A stretch of 39,485 bases of DNA from Martelella alba (GCF_006516955.1 NZ_VHLG01000022.1:1-39485), one strand, 5' to 3'. Counted from the first letter of the stretch, positions 15,885 through 25,456 are shown. Program-made: numbers and translations. The notes: generated by a model from the letters alone, not told the origin.

Positions 15885-18281
15885 ATGCAAAATGAAGTCG
15901 ATGCTCTTGTCGACGCCATGACCCTCGAAGAGCAGGTCAGCCTGCTGGCCGGTGCGAGCTTCTGGTACACGGCGGAGATCGGACGGCTCGGTGTTGCTCC
16001 GATCAAGGTGACGGATGGACCGAATGGTGCACGAGGTGAGAACTTCTCCGGTGGCGCAAAATCTGCGGCATTTCCGGCGGAGATCGCCCTTGCAGCCAGC
16101 TGGGACACGGATCTCGTCGAAGAAATCGGCACCGATCTTGGTCGTGAGGCACGGACCAAGAATGCCCATGTTCTGCTCGCGCCTACGGTTAATATGCATC
16201 GCAATCCGCAAAATGGCCGCAACTTCGAATGCTTTTCGGAGGATCCGCATCTGGCTGCCCGCATGGCCGTTGCCTATATCCGCGGCGTCCAGTCCCAGGG
16301 CGTCGGCGCGACAGTCAAGCATTTCGTCGGCAATGAATGCGAGCATGAACGGCGAAGCAGCAATTCCGCCATTGACGAAAAGGCGTTGCGGGAAATCTAT
16401 CTGCCACCGTTTGAAGCTGCGGTGAAAGAGGCAGATGTCGCCTGCGTCATGACTTCCTACAATGCCCTGAACGGCATTCACATGTCGCAGAACCGCCGCC
16501 TGATCGAAGACATCCTTCGCGATGAATGGGGTTTTGAAGGCGTTGTGATGTCCGACTGGCTCGGCAATCACACCACGGTGGAATCGATTGTGGCCGGGCT
16601 GGATCTGGAAATGCCGGGCCCCGGCAGGCATCGCGGTGAAAAGCTCGTCACCGCCGTTCGCGAGGGCCATGTATCCGCCGAGAGCGTGCGCCGTTCGGCC
16701 CGGCGGATCGTCGCCCTGGGACACAGGCTGGGCGCAGACGCGACAGGCAATCTCGCACGCGAGCGCAGCGAAGACCGTGGCGAGACACGCCACCTGATCC
16801 GCAGGGCTGGCGCAGAAGGCACGGTTTTGCTGACAAATCGCAACAATCTCCTGCCGCTTGCGCCTCAAAGGTTGAAGCGGCTGGCGGTGATCGGCCCCAA
16901 TGCTGCGCGCGCCGTCATCCATGGCGGCGGCTCGGCACAGATCAATGCACATTATGCGGTCAGTCCGCTTGAGGGCCTCCGCGCTGCCTTGCCGGGTGTC
17001 GAGATTGCTCATGCGCTTGGATGCCATGGTGATCGTTTCCTGCCTGCCATCGACACAGCGGTTTCCATCGATTTCTATGCCGGCCTGACTTTCGAAGGTG
17101 CGCCAGTTCTGTCGCAGGTCGGCAGCAGCAGTGCCTTTGGCTGGTTTGGCGCCGTTGCGCCGGAGGTGGATCACAGCTCATTTTCGGCCAAACTTACCTG
17201 CCACTATACTGCTCCCGAAACTGGAACCTACGACATTGGTTTGATGAGCGCCGGCCTGAGCCGGCTGTTCATCGACGGAGAACCGGTTCTGGAAGCCTGG
17301 GAAAGCTGGTCGAAGGGCGAAAGCTATTTCGGCCATGGCTGTGATGAACGGCGCGGGACGATCGCGCTTCAGGCGGGACAGGTCTACACTTTCTCCGTAG
17401 AATACGCCTGCGGCGACGGCATTGCCACAACGCTGAAGGCGATCCGTTTCGGCCTGCGTCCGCCTTCCCGGCTTGGCTCGCTTGAGGAAGCCTGCCGGAT
17501 CGCAGAAGGGGCCGATGCCGTGGTCATCGTCACGGGCCTCAATGAGGAATGGGAAACGGAATCGGAGGACCGTCGCGGATTGGGCCTGCCGCAAGGGCAG
17601 GACGAGTTGATCGCAGCGGTCAGTGCCGTCAACGCCAACACGATTGTCGTCGTCCAGTCCGGCAGTCCGGTGACCATGCCCTGGGTCGATGACGCCGGGG
17701 CAGTGCTGCAGCAATGGTATGCCGGCCAGGAGAGCGGCAATGCCCTGGCCGACGTCTTGCTGGGGCGGCAGGAGCCGTCGGGACGCCTGCCGGAGGCCTT
17801 TCCCCGAACACAGGAAGACATTGATGCATTGACCTTCAGGCCGGAAGCTGGCGGCACGGTGGCCTATATGGAAGGGAATATGATCGGTCAGCGCCGCCTG
17901 GAAAGACAGGGGACGCCCCCATTGTTTCCCTTCGGGCACGGGCTTGGCTACGGCGATGTGCGATACCGTGATGTTGCAGGCGTGGTTCTGGACAATCATG
18001 ACGTTTTGCTTCGCGTCAGCCTTGAGAACTGCGGGCAGCGCGATACCAGCGAAGTCGTTCAGATCTATTGGTCGCGCCCCGACGGCAGCGGAAATGCGCT
18101 TGTTGGCTTCGCCAAGATCCAAATTGCCGCAGGCAAAATGACAGAAGCGGACGTGATCCTGCCTGCAGCCAGTTTCAGGGAATGGGGCAGTGCAGAAGCA
18201 GGGTGGCGATACTTCCATGATGGACGGAAGCTGCTGATTGCACGGTCGGCCGAAGACATATGCCTTGCGTTGACGGTCTGA
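15885..18281 (+). CDS. Glycoside hydrolase family 3 beta-glucosidase with PA14 domain
   Basis: A 798-residue family GH3 enzyme. The N-terminal barrel has VTDGPNGARG (42-51), ATVKHFVGNE (142-151) and the nucleophile Asp224 in GVVMSDWLG. A PA14 insertion spans roughly residues 393-525. The acid/base Glu should lie in NEEWETESEDR (553-563), and a fibronectin-III-like domain ends the protein. No signal peptide is seen, so it should act in the cytoplasm, hydrolysing beta-glucosides imported by the co-transcribed ABC system; it starts 17 bases after the last permease gene. The architecture matches yeast and Agrobacterium (coniferin-hydrolysing Cbg1) aryl-beta-glucosidases, so a plant phenolic glucoside is a reasonable guess. 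The 480-residue antisense frame is a shadow. Confidence 0.94.
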   Translation: MQNEVDALVDAMTLEEQVSLLAGASFWYTAEIGRLGVAPIKVTDGPNGARGENFSGGAKSAAFPAEIALAASWDTDLVEEIGTDLGREARTKNAHVLLAPTVNMHRNPQNGRNFECFSEDPHLAARMAVAYIRGVQSQGVGATVKHFVGNECEHERRSSNSAIDEKALREIYLPPFEAAVKEADVACVMTSYNALNGIHMSQNRRLIEDILRDEWGFEGVVMSDWLGNHTTVESIVAGLDLEMPGPGRHRGEKLVTAVREGHVSAESVRRSARRIVALGHRLGADATGNLARERSEDRGETRHLIRRAGAEGTVLLTNRNNLLPLAPQRLKRLAVIGPNAARAVIHGGGSAQINAHYAVSPLEGLRAALPGVEIAHALGCHGDRFLPAIDTAVSIDFYAGLTFEGAPVLSQVGSSSAFGWFGAVAPEVDHSSFSAKLTCHYTAPETGTYDIGLMSAGLSRLFIDGEPVLEAWESWSKGESYFGHGCDERRGTIALQAGQVYTFSVEYACGDGIATTLKAIRFGLRPPSRLGSLEEACRIAEGADAVVIVTGLNEEWETESEDRRGLGLPQGQDELIAAVSAVNANTIVVVQSGSPVTMPWVDDAGAVLQQWYAGQESGNALADVLLGRQEPSGRLPEAFPRTQEDIDALTFRPEAGGTVAYMEGNMIGQRRLERQGTPPLFPFGHGLGYGDVRYRDVAGVVLDNHDVLLRVSLENCGQRDTSEVVQIYWSRPDGSGNALVGFAKIQIAAGKMTEADVILPAASFREWGSAEAGWRYFHDGRKLLIARSAEDICLALTV

Positions 18282-18502
18282 TGCGGCTCAGCGAGCATGC
18301 TTCGGTTCCGGCTACGTCCGGGCAGCCCAATCCTTCCGAGGTTCTTGGCGTCAATGAATAACGTATGGTCTCTGTTGGGAGGTCATTATGGCAGACAGTT
18401 TCATGATCTCCCTGTGAACGCTATGCCGTCTTGACAGGCAACGAAATGCCGGCGCCAGCCGGCTGCTGCCAACGCTGCGGGCATTGTCCGGCAGGCATCA
18501 CA

Positions 18503-19552
18503 TCAGGGAAACCTCGATTTCGCTGCCTTGATTTCAAACTCAAAGCCCTTGCCGTTTGGTCTGCCGCTCGCCAAAAGCTCGACGTCGTCAAACCCGGCCT
18601 CGATCAGCAGATCGCGCATGATCTGCGGCGAGAGCAGGTTGAGGGGGCCATTTTCCTCCTGGCTTCGGTCGCCGAGCAGTGCGTCTCTGAAATCCTCGAA
18701 GCCGTAGCGTTCGACGGCGGCGGCGGCGATTGTCGCTGAAGCATCGACGGCGACAACATGCAGGACGCCGTCCTTGCGCAATAGTTTGTGCCAATAGGGC
18801 AGCATGCGGCGGCGCAGGGCTTCCTGCGGATAGTGTTCGACAAGATGCGATGAGAAGATCTCGGCCACAGATCCCAATTCAGCGGGAAGCGCATCGAATT
18901 CGGCGACAACATCAATATGTGGTCGATTGTACCTGTCGACGTTGACATAGTCATCAAACGCAGGCGAGGCACTGCCGAGATTGAAGCGCAGATCACCCCG
19001 TGCTTTCGCGTTGTCGAACTTGGCGCGATCGACGATATGAGGTTGCCTTATCTCTTCGGCCTCGTTGGGATTGAGCATCAACTCCGGCAGGATATCCTGG
19101 CGTGTGCGGTTGATCCGGTCCCATATCTGGCGGATGCGTGCTTCCGTCTCTGTTTCATAGGTCTTGCCATCCTGAGACAATCCAGCAGAGCGATACCGTG
19201 AATACGGCCGGTTCATTGCCGCGATGCGTTCTGAGACCATCTGCAGCTCGTGGCCAAAGGCGGAGATGTCTCCGGTGGAATTGGAAAAATGCGCCCAGTG
19301 GCGTTCTGAGGTACCAATGAAATTCTTGGAGGCTGCCTCGTTTTGTTCAAGCGCTGCCGTGAAAGCGCTGAGTTCGATCTCAAAACGCTTCAGATTATTG
19401 TCAAGTTTACTGAGGCGTTGACTGAGGCCGCGCACGTCATTGCGCAGTTTAGCGACACGATAGTCATTGCGCGGAAGTTTTATGAGTGCATCTGCAAGAT
19501 GCACCAGATACCCGAAAACGGGTATTTCAAAAATCGATCGCCTGCTATCCAT
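18503..19552 (-). CDS. Putative SAM-dependent methyltransferase with N-terminal coiled coil
   Basis: A 349-residue protein. Residues about 30-115 are heptad-rich (KLRNDVRGLSQRLSKLDNNL) and predict a coiled coil. The C-terminal part resembles class I methyltransferases of the polysaccharide/sugar-modifying kind: FNLGSASPAFDDYVNVD would be the SAM-binding loop, followed by SSHLVEHYPQEALRRRMLPY and WHKLLRKDGVLHVV. The usual GxGxG glycines are reduced to GSA, so activity needs checking. ATG 19552 has CAGG upstream on the minus strand. It is a single gene between the glycosidase and an AT-rich gap; relatives often occur in surface polysaccharide clusters, but no such genes are nearby. Confidence 0.65.
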   Translation of the reverse strand: MDSRRSIFEIPVFGYLVHLADALIKLPRNDYRVAKLRNDVRGLSQRLSKLDNNLKRFEIELSAFTAALEQNEAASKNFIGTSERHWAHFSNSTGDISAFGHELQMVSERIAAMNRPYSRYRSAGLSQDGKTYETETEARIRQIWDRINRTRQDILPELMLNPNEAEEIRQPHIVDRAKFDNAKARGDLRFNLGSASPAFDDYVNVDRYNRPHIDVVAEFDALPAELGSVAEIFSSHLVEHYPQEALRRRMLPYWHKLLRKDGVLHVVAVDASATIAAAAVERYGFEDFRDALLGDRSQEENGPLNLLSPQIMRDLLIEAGFDDVELLASGRPNGKGFEFEIKAAKSRFP

Positions 19553-19947
19553 CGCTAACCTGCCGGAGTTGAGTGTGGCCTACATGTTTTTTTGCAGAGA
19601 ACTGCGATCACCTAGATTCTCGATCCAAAGTTTCTTGTGCTCCCGAAAACCGGAATGCAAAATACATGTAATTGAGATTCTCTAATAAGTGGTTGTTATT
19701 TAAGTGATTCTCAATGTGAATGAGGCGTTCCGAAAGGTCCATCCCAATTGGCGATCTTTTTCGGATTTTTGAGAAACGGCTGCAGGCGGCGCTGGTGGAG
19801 GTTCTATGCGCCGACGCTGTTGCGCTGTCGCTTTTGACGGTTTCGGCTGGTTATTTTCCCGACACCAAATCTTGAGGCGGTCCCGTTCGGGCTCGCCGGT
19901 TCGTCCCCGACCGCCCCGTGGGGCGTCGGCCAGGATGATGAGGCAGC
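19553..19947. other. Gap between methyltransferase and allophanate hydrolase genes
   Basis: Positions 19640-19720 are AT-rich and contain the repeated heptamer GATTCTC (near 19612, 19675 and 19706), a likely promoter zone for the minus-strand methyltransferase gene. A small plus-strand frame lies at 19720-19875 (listed separately). A GC-rich inverted repeat around ccgccccgtggggcgtcgg sits near 19908-19928, before the terminator. No RNA gene was recognised. Confidence 0.35.
19720..19875 (+). CDS. Candidate small ORF, 51 residues, unknown function
   Basis: An ATG at 19720 directly after an in-frame TGA opens a 51-codon frame ending TGA 19873-19875. The translation is protein-like: a charged N-terminus, an amphipathic stretch FRIFEKRLQAALVEVL and a hydrophobic DAVALSLLTVSAGYF. 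No clear ribosome-binding site precedes it and I do not recognise the family. It may be a small protein, the remnant of a larger gene, or chance. Confidence 0.25.
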   Translation: MRRSERSIPIGDLFRIFEKRLQAALVEVLCADAVALSLLTVSAGYFPDTKS

Positions 19948-19976
19948 AAAAAGGGCGCGTCCGGGCGCGCCCTTTT
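19948..19976 (-). terminator. Rho-independent terminator of the allophanate hydrolase operon
   Basis: AAAAGGGCGCG (19949-19959) pairs perfectly with CGCGCCCTTTT (19966-19976) around a 6-base loop. Read on the minus strand the stem ends in a run of T at 19952-19948. It lies about 25 bases past the stop of the minus-strand allophanate hydrolase gene. Confidence 0.85.
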
Positions 19977-19999
19977 CGACGTGGCGGTCCACGAGGTTC

Positions 20000-21787
20000 T
20001 CAGGCCGCCTGTGATGCGATGAAAGCTCGCCACGACCCGAGCGCAGTAATGTCCTGTGCATTGCCGACCGCGCGGCCCTCACACAGAAAGCCCTTCACAC
20101 TCGCACCGTCTTCAAGCGCGACCGTGCCGATGCAGAGCGGTGCCGGAATGCCGGCCATGAAGCTGCCAAACGCCTCGACCGGCATGGCCCAGACTTCAAC
20201 CGCGATCGATGCGCCGCCAGCACCGTCCTGACGGACGAGGCCGGGCCGGGCAGGCGGGCCGCCGGCGAGGGCGTAGAAGCGATATTCCGGTGCCGTGGCC
20301 GTGGCCTTGAGGAAGCGGGCGCCGCGCGAGGTCAGTTCGTGATTGAGCGGCAGGCCCGACATATGTGCGCCGCAGACGGCAACCGCGATTTCACCGGCAA
20401 ATGGCGTTGGGGCAGAAGGGGCCGGTGGTTCGGGCGACCAGCCGGTAGCGCCCATGCGCCCGCTCTGCAACGTGGCTGCAAGGGATGCTGCCAGCGCGTC
20501 CTGACCGCCAGCTGCCAGGATCGTCAGGCTGCCGGGGCGGCCGTCCGCACGATCTCCTGTCGGCACGGCAATGCCGCACATATCGAGCAGGTTGACGAAA
20601 TTGGTATAGGTGCCAAGCCGTGAATTGGGGCCGATCGGGTCGGCGGCAATCTGTTCGACGGTGACGAAATGCGGGATGGTTGGCACGCAGAGAAGGTCGA
20701 AACCCTTCATGGCGCGGGCGCAGATCCGATCCAGTTCCTTCAGCCGGTACATGCCGCGAAAGGCGTCGACCGCCGTTATAGCCGTTCCGGCACCGACGAT
20801 TGCTTTCGTGGTCGGATGGAGCGTTTCGGGTGCTTCCGTCAGGCGATTGCCGACCGCTGCCGTCCGCTCGGCAACCCAGGGGCCGTCATAGAGCAGCTTT
20901 GCGACATCATAGAACGGTGTCAGGTCGATTTCTGCCACCTTGGCACCAGTCGCTGTCAGGCGGTCGATCGTCTCGCGAAAATGTGTCTCCTGCGCTGCAT
21001 CACCGAAGGTCTTCAGGCTTGCCGCATCGGGGATCGCGATGCGGAGCTTTGAAGGCTGCAGGCCGAGCGGCGCTATCTTCAGCGGCCTGGCATAGGCATC
21101 GGCGGCATCATAGACGGCTGTTGCCGACAGCACCTCCCAGGCGTTTGAAACGGTCTGGGCAAAGATCGAAATCGTATCCAGCGTGCGGCAGGCGGGCACC
21201 ACCCCTGTTGCCGAAAGTGCGCCCAGCGTCGGCTTCAGCCCGACAATGCTGTTGAGCGCCGCCGGAACGCGGCCGGAACCTGCCGTGTCGGTGCCGAGCG
21301 AGAAGGCAGCAATGCCATGGGCAACAGCCACGGCTGAACCGGAGGACGAACCGCCGGGCACGATTTCGGGATCAATGGCATTCAGCGGCACCGGATAGGG
21401 CGTGCGCACGCCGACAAGCCCGGTGGCGAACTGATCGAGATTGGTCTTGCCGAGGCAGATGGCGCCCGCTGCCCGAAGCTTGCTGACGACGAAGGCGTCT
21501 TGCGTGGCGTCATAGGAAAAATCGGGGCAGGCGGCGGTGGTCGGCATGCCGGCAACATCGATATTGTCCTTGGCGGCATAGGGAATGCCAAACAGCGGGC
21601 GGCCGTCGGGGGCGCCAAGCGCACGCGCTTCTGCCAGTGCGGCCTCGCGGGCCTGATGGATGAAGATGCCGGGATCCCCCGTCGCATCAAGACGCCGGAA
21701 GGCTTCTTCGACGACAGCCTCGGGCGTGACACCTTCGGCATAGGCTGCGCGGAGCGCCTCAAGCGTAAACGGAATATCCGAGATCAT
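20000..21787 (-). CDS. atzF: Allophanate hydrolase (amidase-signature family)
   Basis: A 595-residue enzyme that hydrolyses allophanate (urea-1-carboxylate) to ammonia and carbon dioxide. The N-terminal amidase-signature domain has the Ser-cisSer-Lys triad: Lys73 in YAAKDNIDV, Ser147 in PGGSSSGS and Ser171 in GTDTAGSGRVP. From about residue 450 a separate C-terminal domain (VAVCGAHMSGLPLN onward, EVWAMP) matches that of full-length allophanate hydrolases, which in AtzF-type enzymes processes the decarboxylated intermediate. ATG 21787 has AAAGG upstream on the minus strand. It is the last gene of an operon with a dipeptide-type ABC importer. Urea carboxylase and its accessory genes, the usual partners, are absent, so the allophanate source may be biuret or another imported ureido compound. 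Confidence 0.9.
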   Translation of the reverse strand: MISDIPFTLEALRAAYAEGVTPEAVVEEAFRRLDATGDPGIFIHQAREAALAEARALGAPDGRPLFGIPYAAKDNIDVAGMPTTAACPDFSYDATQDAFVVSKLRAAGAICLGKTNLDQFATGLVGVRTPYPVPLNAIDPEIVPGGSSSGSAVAVAHGIAAFSLGTDTAGSGRVPAALNSIVGLKPTLGALSATGVVPACRTLDTISIFAQTVSNAWEVLSATAVYDAADAYARPLKIAPLGLQPSKLRIAIPDAASLKTFGDAAQETHFRETIDRLTATGAKVAEIDLTPFYDVAKLLYDGPWVAERTAAVGNRLTEAPETLHPTTKAIVGAGTAITAVDAFRGMYRLKELDRICARAMKGFDLLCVPTIPHFVTVEQIAADPIGPNSRLGTYTNFVNLLDMCGIAVPTGDRADGRPGSLTILAAGGQDALAASLAATLQSGRMGATGWSPEPPAPSAPTPFAGEIAVAVCGAHMSGLPLNHELTSRGARFLKATATAPEYRFYALAGGPPARPGLVRQDGAGGASIAVEVWAMPVEAFGSFMAGIPAPLCIGTVALEDGASVKGFLCEGRAVGNAQDITALGSWRAFIASQAA

Positions 21788-21901
21788 GCGGGAACCTTTC
21801 ATTCTTGGCACGAGAGCATCCTTGCGTAACCTTGGTCTGAGAAGAACGCTCTATCTAACTGTTTAACATGGCTTTGTTTGGTGGAGATTCGGGGTGAACT
21901 C

Positions 21902-23533
21902 CTATTCCGCAGCCTCCCGGATCGGCGCCTGAGGTGCTGCCGAAAGCAGCTGGCGGGTATAGTCCGCCGATGGATTATCCATCACCTTTTCAGCGGGACC
22001 TGCCTCGATCACCTCGCCGCCCTTCATCACCACAACGGTGTCGCAGAGCAGCCGGACGACGTTGAGATCGTGGCTGACAAAGAGGTAGCTCATGTTCAGC
22101 TTGGCCCTGAGATCCGCCATCAGGTTCAGCACCACCGCCTGGATCGAGACGTCGAGGGCTGCCGTCGGTTCGTCGAGGATCAAGAGGTCAGGATCAGGTG
22201 CAATCGCGCGGGCGATGCCGACACGCGCCTTCTGGCCACCGGAAAGCTGGTGCGGAAAGCGATCCAGCAGATGGCCCGGAAGGCCGGTCAGTGCGGCCAG
22301 CTCCTCAACCCGTGCGGCAAGCGTTGCGCCGCTCATGCCGCTCAGCCGTTTCAGCGGCTCGGCAATCGACTGGCGAGCGCTGTGGCGCGGATTGAGGCTG
22401 TCGGTCGCATCCTGAAACACCATCTGGATCTTCGGCCTGAGCGGATTGCGGGCAAAGGCCAGTGCCGGCATGATGCCGATATCCTGACCACGATAGAGAA
22501 TGGCGCCGCTGGTTGGATCAAGCAGGCGGACGACCATCGAGGAGGTCGTCGATTTGCCGCAGCCCGATTCCCCGACAAGGCCTAGACTTTCACCCAGCCT
22601 GATCGTGAAACTCACCCCCTTGACGGCGTGAACGGGGCCGGACTTGCCCTGATAGGTCTTGCGCAGATTGATGACTTCAAGCAGCGGCGCGTCGCTCATC
22701 TGCCGGGGGCTGAGCGGGGTGCGCTGATCTTCCGGCAGAAGCGAGCGGATCGTTGCCCCGCGTCGCGGCGTCGCATCCACCAGCTTGTTGGTATAGGGAT
22801 GTTTCGGATTGGTGAAGAGTTCGGCCGGATCGCCCTGTTCGACGATCTGACCGTCCTTCATCACCACGATCCGGTCGCAATATTCGCTGGCCAGACCCAG
22901 ATCATGGGTGATCAGGATTGATGACATGTCACGGGCGCGGACCAGTTCGTCAACGAGATCCATCACCGCCTTTTGCGTGGTGATGTCGAGGCCGGTCGTC
23001 GGTTCGTCGGCGATCAGCAGTTTCGGGTCGCAGGCCAGCGCAATGGCGATGACGATACGCTGGCACATGCCGCCGGAAAGCTCGAAGGGATAGGCGTCGT
23101 AACGCTCGGCAGCATTGTTGATCTTGACCGCTTCCAGCGCTTCGATCGCCTTCCGCTTCGCATTGCTGTGGGTGGCGCGGTTGTGCTGGCGCAGCACGTC
23201 CTCGATCTGGTGTCCGACCTTGCGGATCGGGTTGAGTGCAGCACGCGGGTTCTGGAAGATCATCGAGATTTCCCGGCCGCGAATGTCGCGCATGGCGGTT
23301 TCGTTTGCTCGTCGCAGATCGACGCCGGAATAGATGGCCTCACCGGCCTTGATGGTGCCACCGGCATCGAGAATGCGCATCAGCGCATAGGAGGTGACCG
23401 ATTTGCCGGAGCCGCTTTCGCCGACGATACCGAGGCGTTCGCCCTTGGCCAGTTCGAAGCTGATGCCCTTGACCGCATTGACTTCGCCGCGGCGTGTCTT
23501 GAAGGCAACCTGAAGATCCGTGATAGACAGCAT
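21902..23533 (-). CDS. Dipeptide/oligopeptide-type ABC importer, fused double ATPase (DppD-DppF type)
   Basis: A 543-residue protein joining two ABC ATPases that are often separate genes. Domain 1 has Walker A GESGSGKS (38-45), signature ELSGGMCQR (151-159) and Walker [13 protein letters not shown]. Domain 2 has Walker [10 protein letters not shown] (321-329), signature [15 protein letters not shown] and [12 protein letters not shown]. The linker after domain 1 carries the [14 protein letters not shown] oligopeptide-transport tail. AAGGAGG lies upstream of the ATG on the minus strand. Both nucleotide sites look intact. Same design as GsiA and YejF. It serves the two permeases and the binding protein encoded just upstream in the operon. 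Confidence 0.94.
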   Translation of the reverse strand: MLSITDLQVAFKTRRGEVNAVKGISFELAKGERLGIVGESGSGKSVTSYALMRILDAGGTIKAGEAIYSGVDLRRANETAMRDIRGREISMIFQNPRAALNPIRKVGHQIEDVLRQHNRATHSNAKRKAIEALEAVKINNAAERYDAYPFELSGGMCQRIVIAIALACDPKLLIADEPTTGLDITTQKAVMDLVDELVRARDMSSILITHDLGLASEYCDRIVVMKDGQIVEQGDPAELFTNPKHPYTNKLVDATPRRGATIRSLLPEDQRTPLSPRQMSDAPLLEVINLRKTYQGKSGPVHAVKGVSFTIRLGESLGLVGESGCGKSTTSSMVVRLLDPTSGAILYRGQDIGIMPALAFARNPLRPKIQMVFQDATDSLNPRHSARQSIAEPLKRLSGMSGATLAARVEELAALTGLPGHLLDRFPHQLSGGQKARVGIARAIAPDPDLLILDEPTAALDVSIQAVVLNLMADLRAKLNMSYLFVSHDLNVVRLLCDTVVVMKGGEVIEAGPAEKVMDNPSADYTRQLLSAAPQAPIREAAE

Positions 23534-23548
23534 GGGAGTGCCTCCTTC

Positions 23549-24433
23549 CTAGGTGCGGCGGCGGGGATCGACAATGTCGCGCAGACCGTCGCCCATGAGG
23601 TTGAAGGTGAAGACGGCGAGCATCAGCCAGATGCCCGGGAAGATCGCCACCCACCATTCGCCGGAGATGATGTAGTTCGCACCCTCGGCAACCATGATGC
23701 CCCATTCGGCCGCTGGCGGCCTGACACCGAGACCGATGAAGGAGAGCCCGGCTGCGTTGAGGATGGCCCAGCCGAGATTGAGCGACACCTGCACCATCAT
23801 CGGCGGCAGGGCATTGGGGAAGATATGGAAGGCGAGCACGCGGGTATCGGAATTGCCAGCCAGTTTTGCGGCAAGGGTGAAACCGGCCTCGCGGCGGATG
23901 TTGACCTCGGCGCGCACCAGGCGGGCATAGAAGGGAATGTTGATGATTGCGGTGGCGATGATGATGTTCGAGACCGAATTGCCGAGTGCGGCAACAATAC
24001 CCATGGCCAGCACGAACAGCGGGAAGGCCATGATCGTGTCGAGGATCCGGTTCAGCACCGTATCGATCATGCCGCCGCGATAACCGGCAATGGCGCCAAG
24101 CACCGAGCCGATGACGAAGGAAAGCGCAACGGCGGTCACCGAGATCATGAGATCAAGCCTGGTTGCCACGATCACCCGGCTGAAGATGTCGCGGCCAAGA
24201 TTATCCGTGCCGAACCAGTGGCTGAGTGAGGGCGGCTGCAGTGCTGCGGCGGCATCGGTTGAAAGAGGGCTGTAGGGTACGACCGCAGGTCCGAAGATCG
24301 CCGAGAGAATGAAGAAAGTGAACAGACCGAAGGAAAGCGCGGTAACCGGATTTTCCTTAAGGATATAGAAAAAATGGCCGAATGTTCCGTTGGGTGCCTT
24401 GGGGTCGGCCTTGATGGTTTCGACATTGGTCAT
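23549..24433 (-). CDS. Dipeptide-type ABC importer, permease (DppC-like)
   Basis: A 294-residue inner-membrane permease of the DppC/OppC family, with about six membrane helices. The N-terminal region includes HWFGTDNLGRDIFSRVIVATR, a family hallmark, and the later segment AAGLSFIGLGVRPPAAEWG is equally typical. The EAA-type loop lies near residues 190-215. Its ATG overlaps the stop of the DppB-like gene by four bases (ATGA at 24433-24430), so the two permeases are translationally coupled and will form the channel heterodimer. Confidence 0.94.
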   Translation of the reverse strand: MTNVETIKADPKAPNGTFGHFFYILKENPVTALSFGLFTFFILSAIFGPAVVPYSPLSTDAAAALQPPSLSHWFGTDNLGRDIFSRVIVATRLDLMISVTAVALSFVIGSVLGAIAGYRGGMIDTVLNRILDTIMAFPLFVLAMGIVAALGNSVSNIIIATAIINIPFYARLVRAEVNIRREAGFTLAAKLAGNSDTRVLAFHIFPNALPPMMVQVSLNLGWAILNAAGLSFIGLGVRPPAAEWGIMVAEGANYIISGEWWVAIFPGIWLMLAVFTFNLMGDGLRDIVDPRRRT

Positions 24434-25455
24434 TTCGCGGCCGTCCCGAAGCGTGGATCAATCATCGAATAGGCGAGGTCGATCACAAGGTTGAGGGTGA
24501 CGAAGAGAAGCGCCATGGCAAGCACGAAACCCTGCACTGCCGCATAGTCCGAGACCACCAGCGCTTCGACGGCATAGGAGCCGATGCCGGGCCAGGCGAA
24601 GACCTTTTCGACCAGCACATTGGCGCCGAGCACGAAGGAGAACACCATGCCAAGCGTGGTGATCACCGGCAGCAGCGCATTGCGGAAGGCATAGCCGTAA
24701 AGCACCTTGCGGCGGTTGAGACCGGCCGCCCGCGCCGTGCGGATATAGTCGGCGCTGAGTGCCGAAAGCATGGCGGCGCGGGTCATGCGGGCAATGGGAG
24801 CGAGTGTGAACAGGCCAAGCGTGATGGCGGGCAGGATCAGCTGTTTCAGCGCGCCGAACCAGGTTTCCCAGTCTCCGGCAAGGGCCGAATCGATCAGGAA
24901 AAAGCCGGTGACATGCGGCGGATCGAGATAGGCGAAATCGAGGCGTCCCAAAGGCGATGGCGCAATGCCAAGGAGATAGTAAAACACATAGATCAGCACG
25001 ATGCCGGTGAAGAAGGTCGGCAGCGAGACGCCGGCGGTGACCAGCACGCGACAGAGCTGGTCAACGAGGCTTCCAGGTCGTGTTGCAGCCAGCACGCCGA
25101 GTGGAATGGCCACAAGGCATGAAAGGATCAGCGCCGTCAGCGTCAGTTCAAGCGAAGCAGGCATACGGTCTGCCAGATCCTCCGCCACCGGCCGACCGGT
25201 CGAGACCGACTGGCCGAGATCACCATGGGCGAGTTCTCCCAGATAGATCAGGAATTGTTCGGGCAGCGGCTTGTCGAGACCCAGGCTGACCCGGGTCTGC
25301 TCAATCGATTCCGGCGTTGCCATGACACCGGCGAACTGCACGGCGGGGTCCCCGGGCAAAGCCCGGGTCAGCACGAAGCTGATGATGACCACACCGAAGA
25401 GGACAGGCACGGCCTGGCCGATACGGATGAGAACTGCGCGGCTGCGTGTGCCCAT
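24430..25455 (-). CDS. Dipeptide-type ABC importer, permease (DppB-like)
   Basis: A 341-residue permease of the DppB/OppB family. It has the N-terminal helix followed by VLTRALPGDPAVQFAG, the family's conserved LPGDP motif, and a late GANVLVEKVFAWPGIGSYAVEA. ATG 25455 starts two bases after the stop of the binding protein gene, so I prefer it to the TTG at 25470, which would overlap that gene. Ribosome-binding signal is weak, consistent with coupling. The operon order is binding protein, DppB, DppC, fused ATPase, allophanate hydrolase. Confidence 0.93.
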   Translation of the reverse strand: MGTRSRAVLIRIGQAVPVLFGVVIISFVLTRALPGDPAVQFAGVMATPESIEQTRVSLGLDKPLPEQFLIYLGELAHGDLGQSVSTGRPVAEDLADRMPASLELTLTALILSCLVAIPLGVLAATRPGSLVDQLCRVLVTAGVSLPTFFTGIVLIYVFYYLLGIAPSPLGRLDFAYLDPPHVTGFFLIDSALAGDWETWFGALKQLILPAITLGLFTLAPIARMTRAAMLSALSADYIRTARAAGLNRRKVLYGYAFRNALLPVITTLGMVFSFVLGANVLVEKVFAWPGIGSYAVEALVVSDYAAVQGFVLAMALLFVTLNLVIDLAYSMIDPRFGTAAK

Positions 25456-25456
25456 A

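Noticed and set aside
15732-17174. A 480-residue minus-strand open frame
   Set aside because: It lies antisense to the PotB-like and GH3 genes, which have clear family motifs; its translation is rich in Arg, His and Cys without domains.
22973-24229. A 418-residue plus-strand open frame
   Set aside because: Antisense to the fused ATPase and DppC-like genes; the sequence is Asp/Gly/His-rich low-complexity typical of shadow frames in GC-rich DNA.
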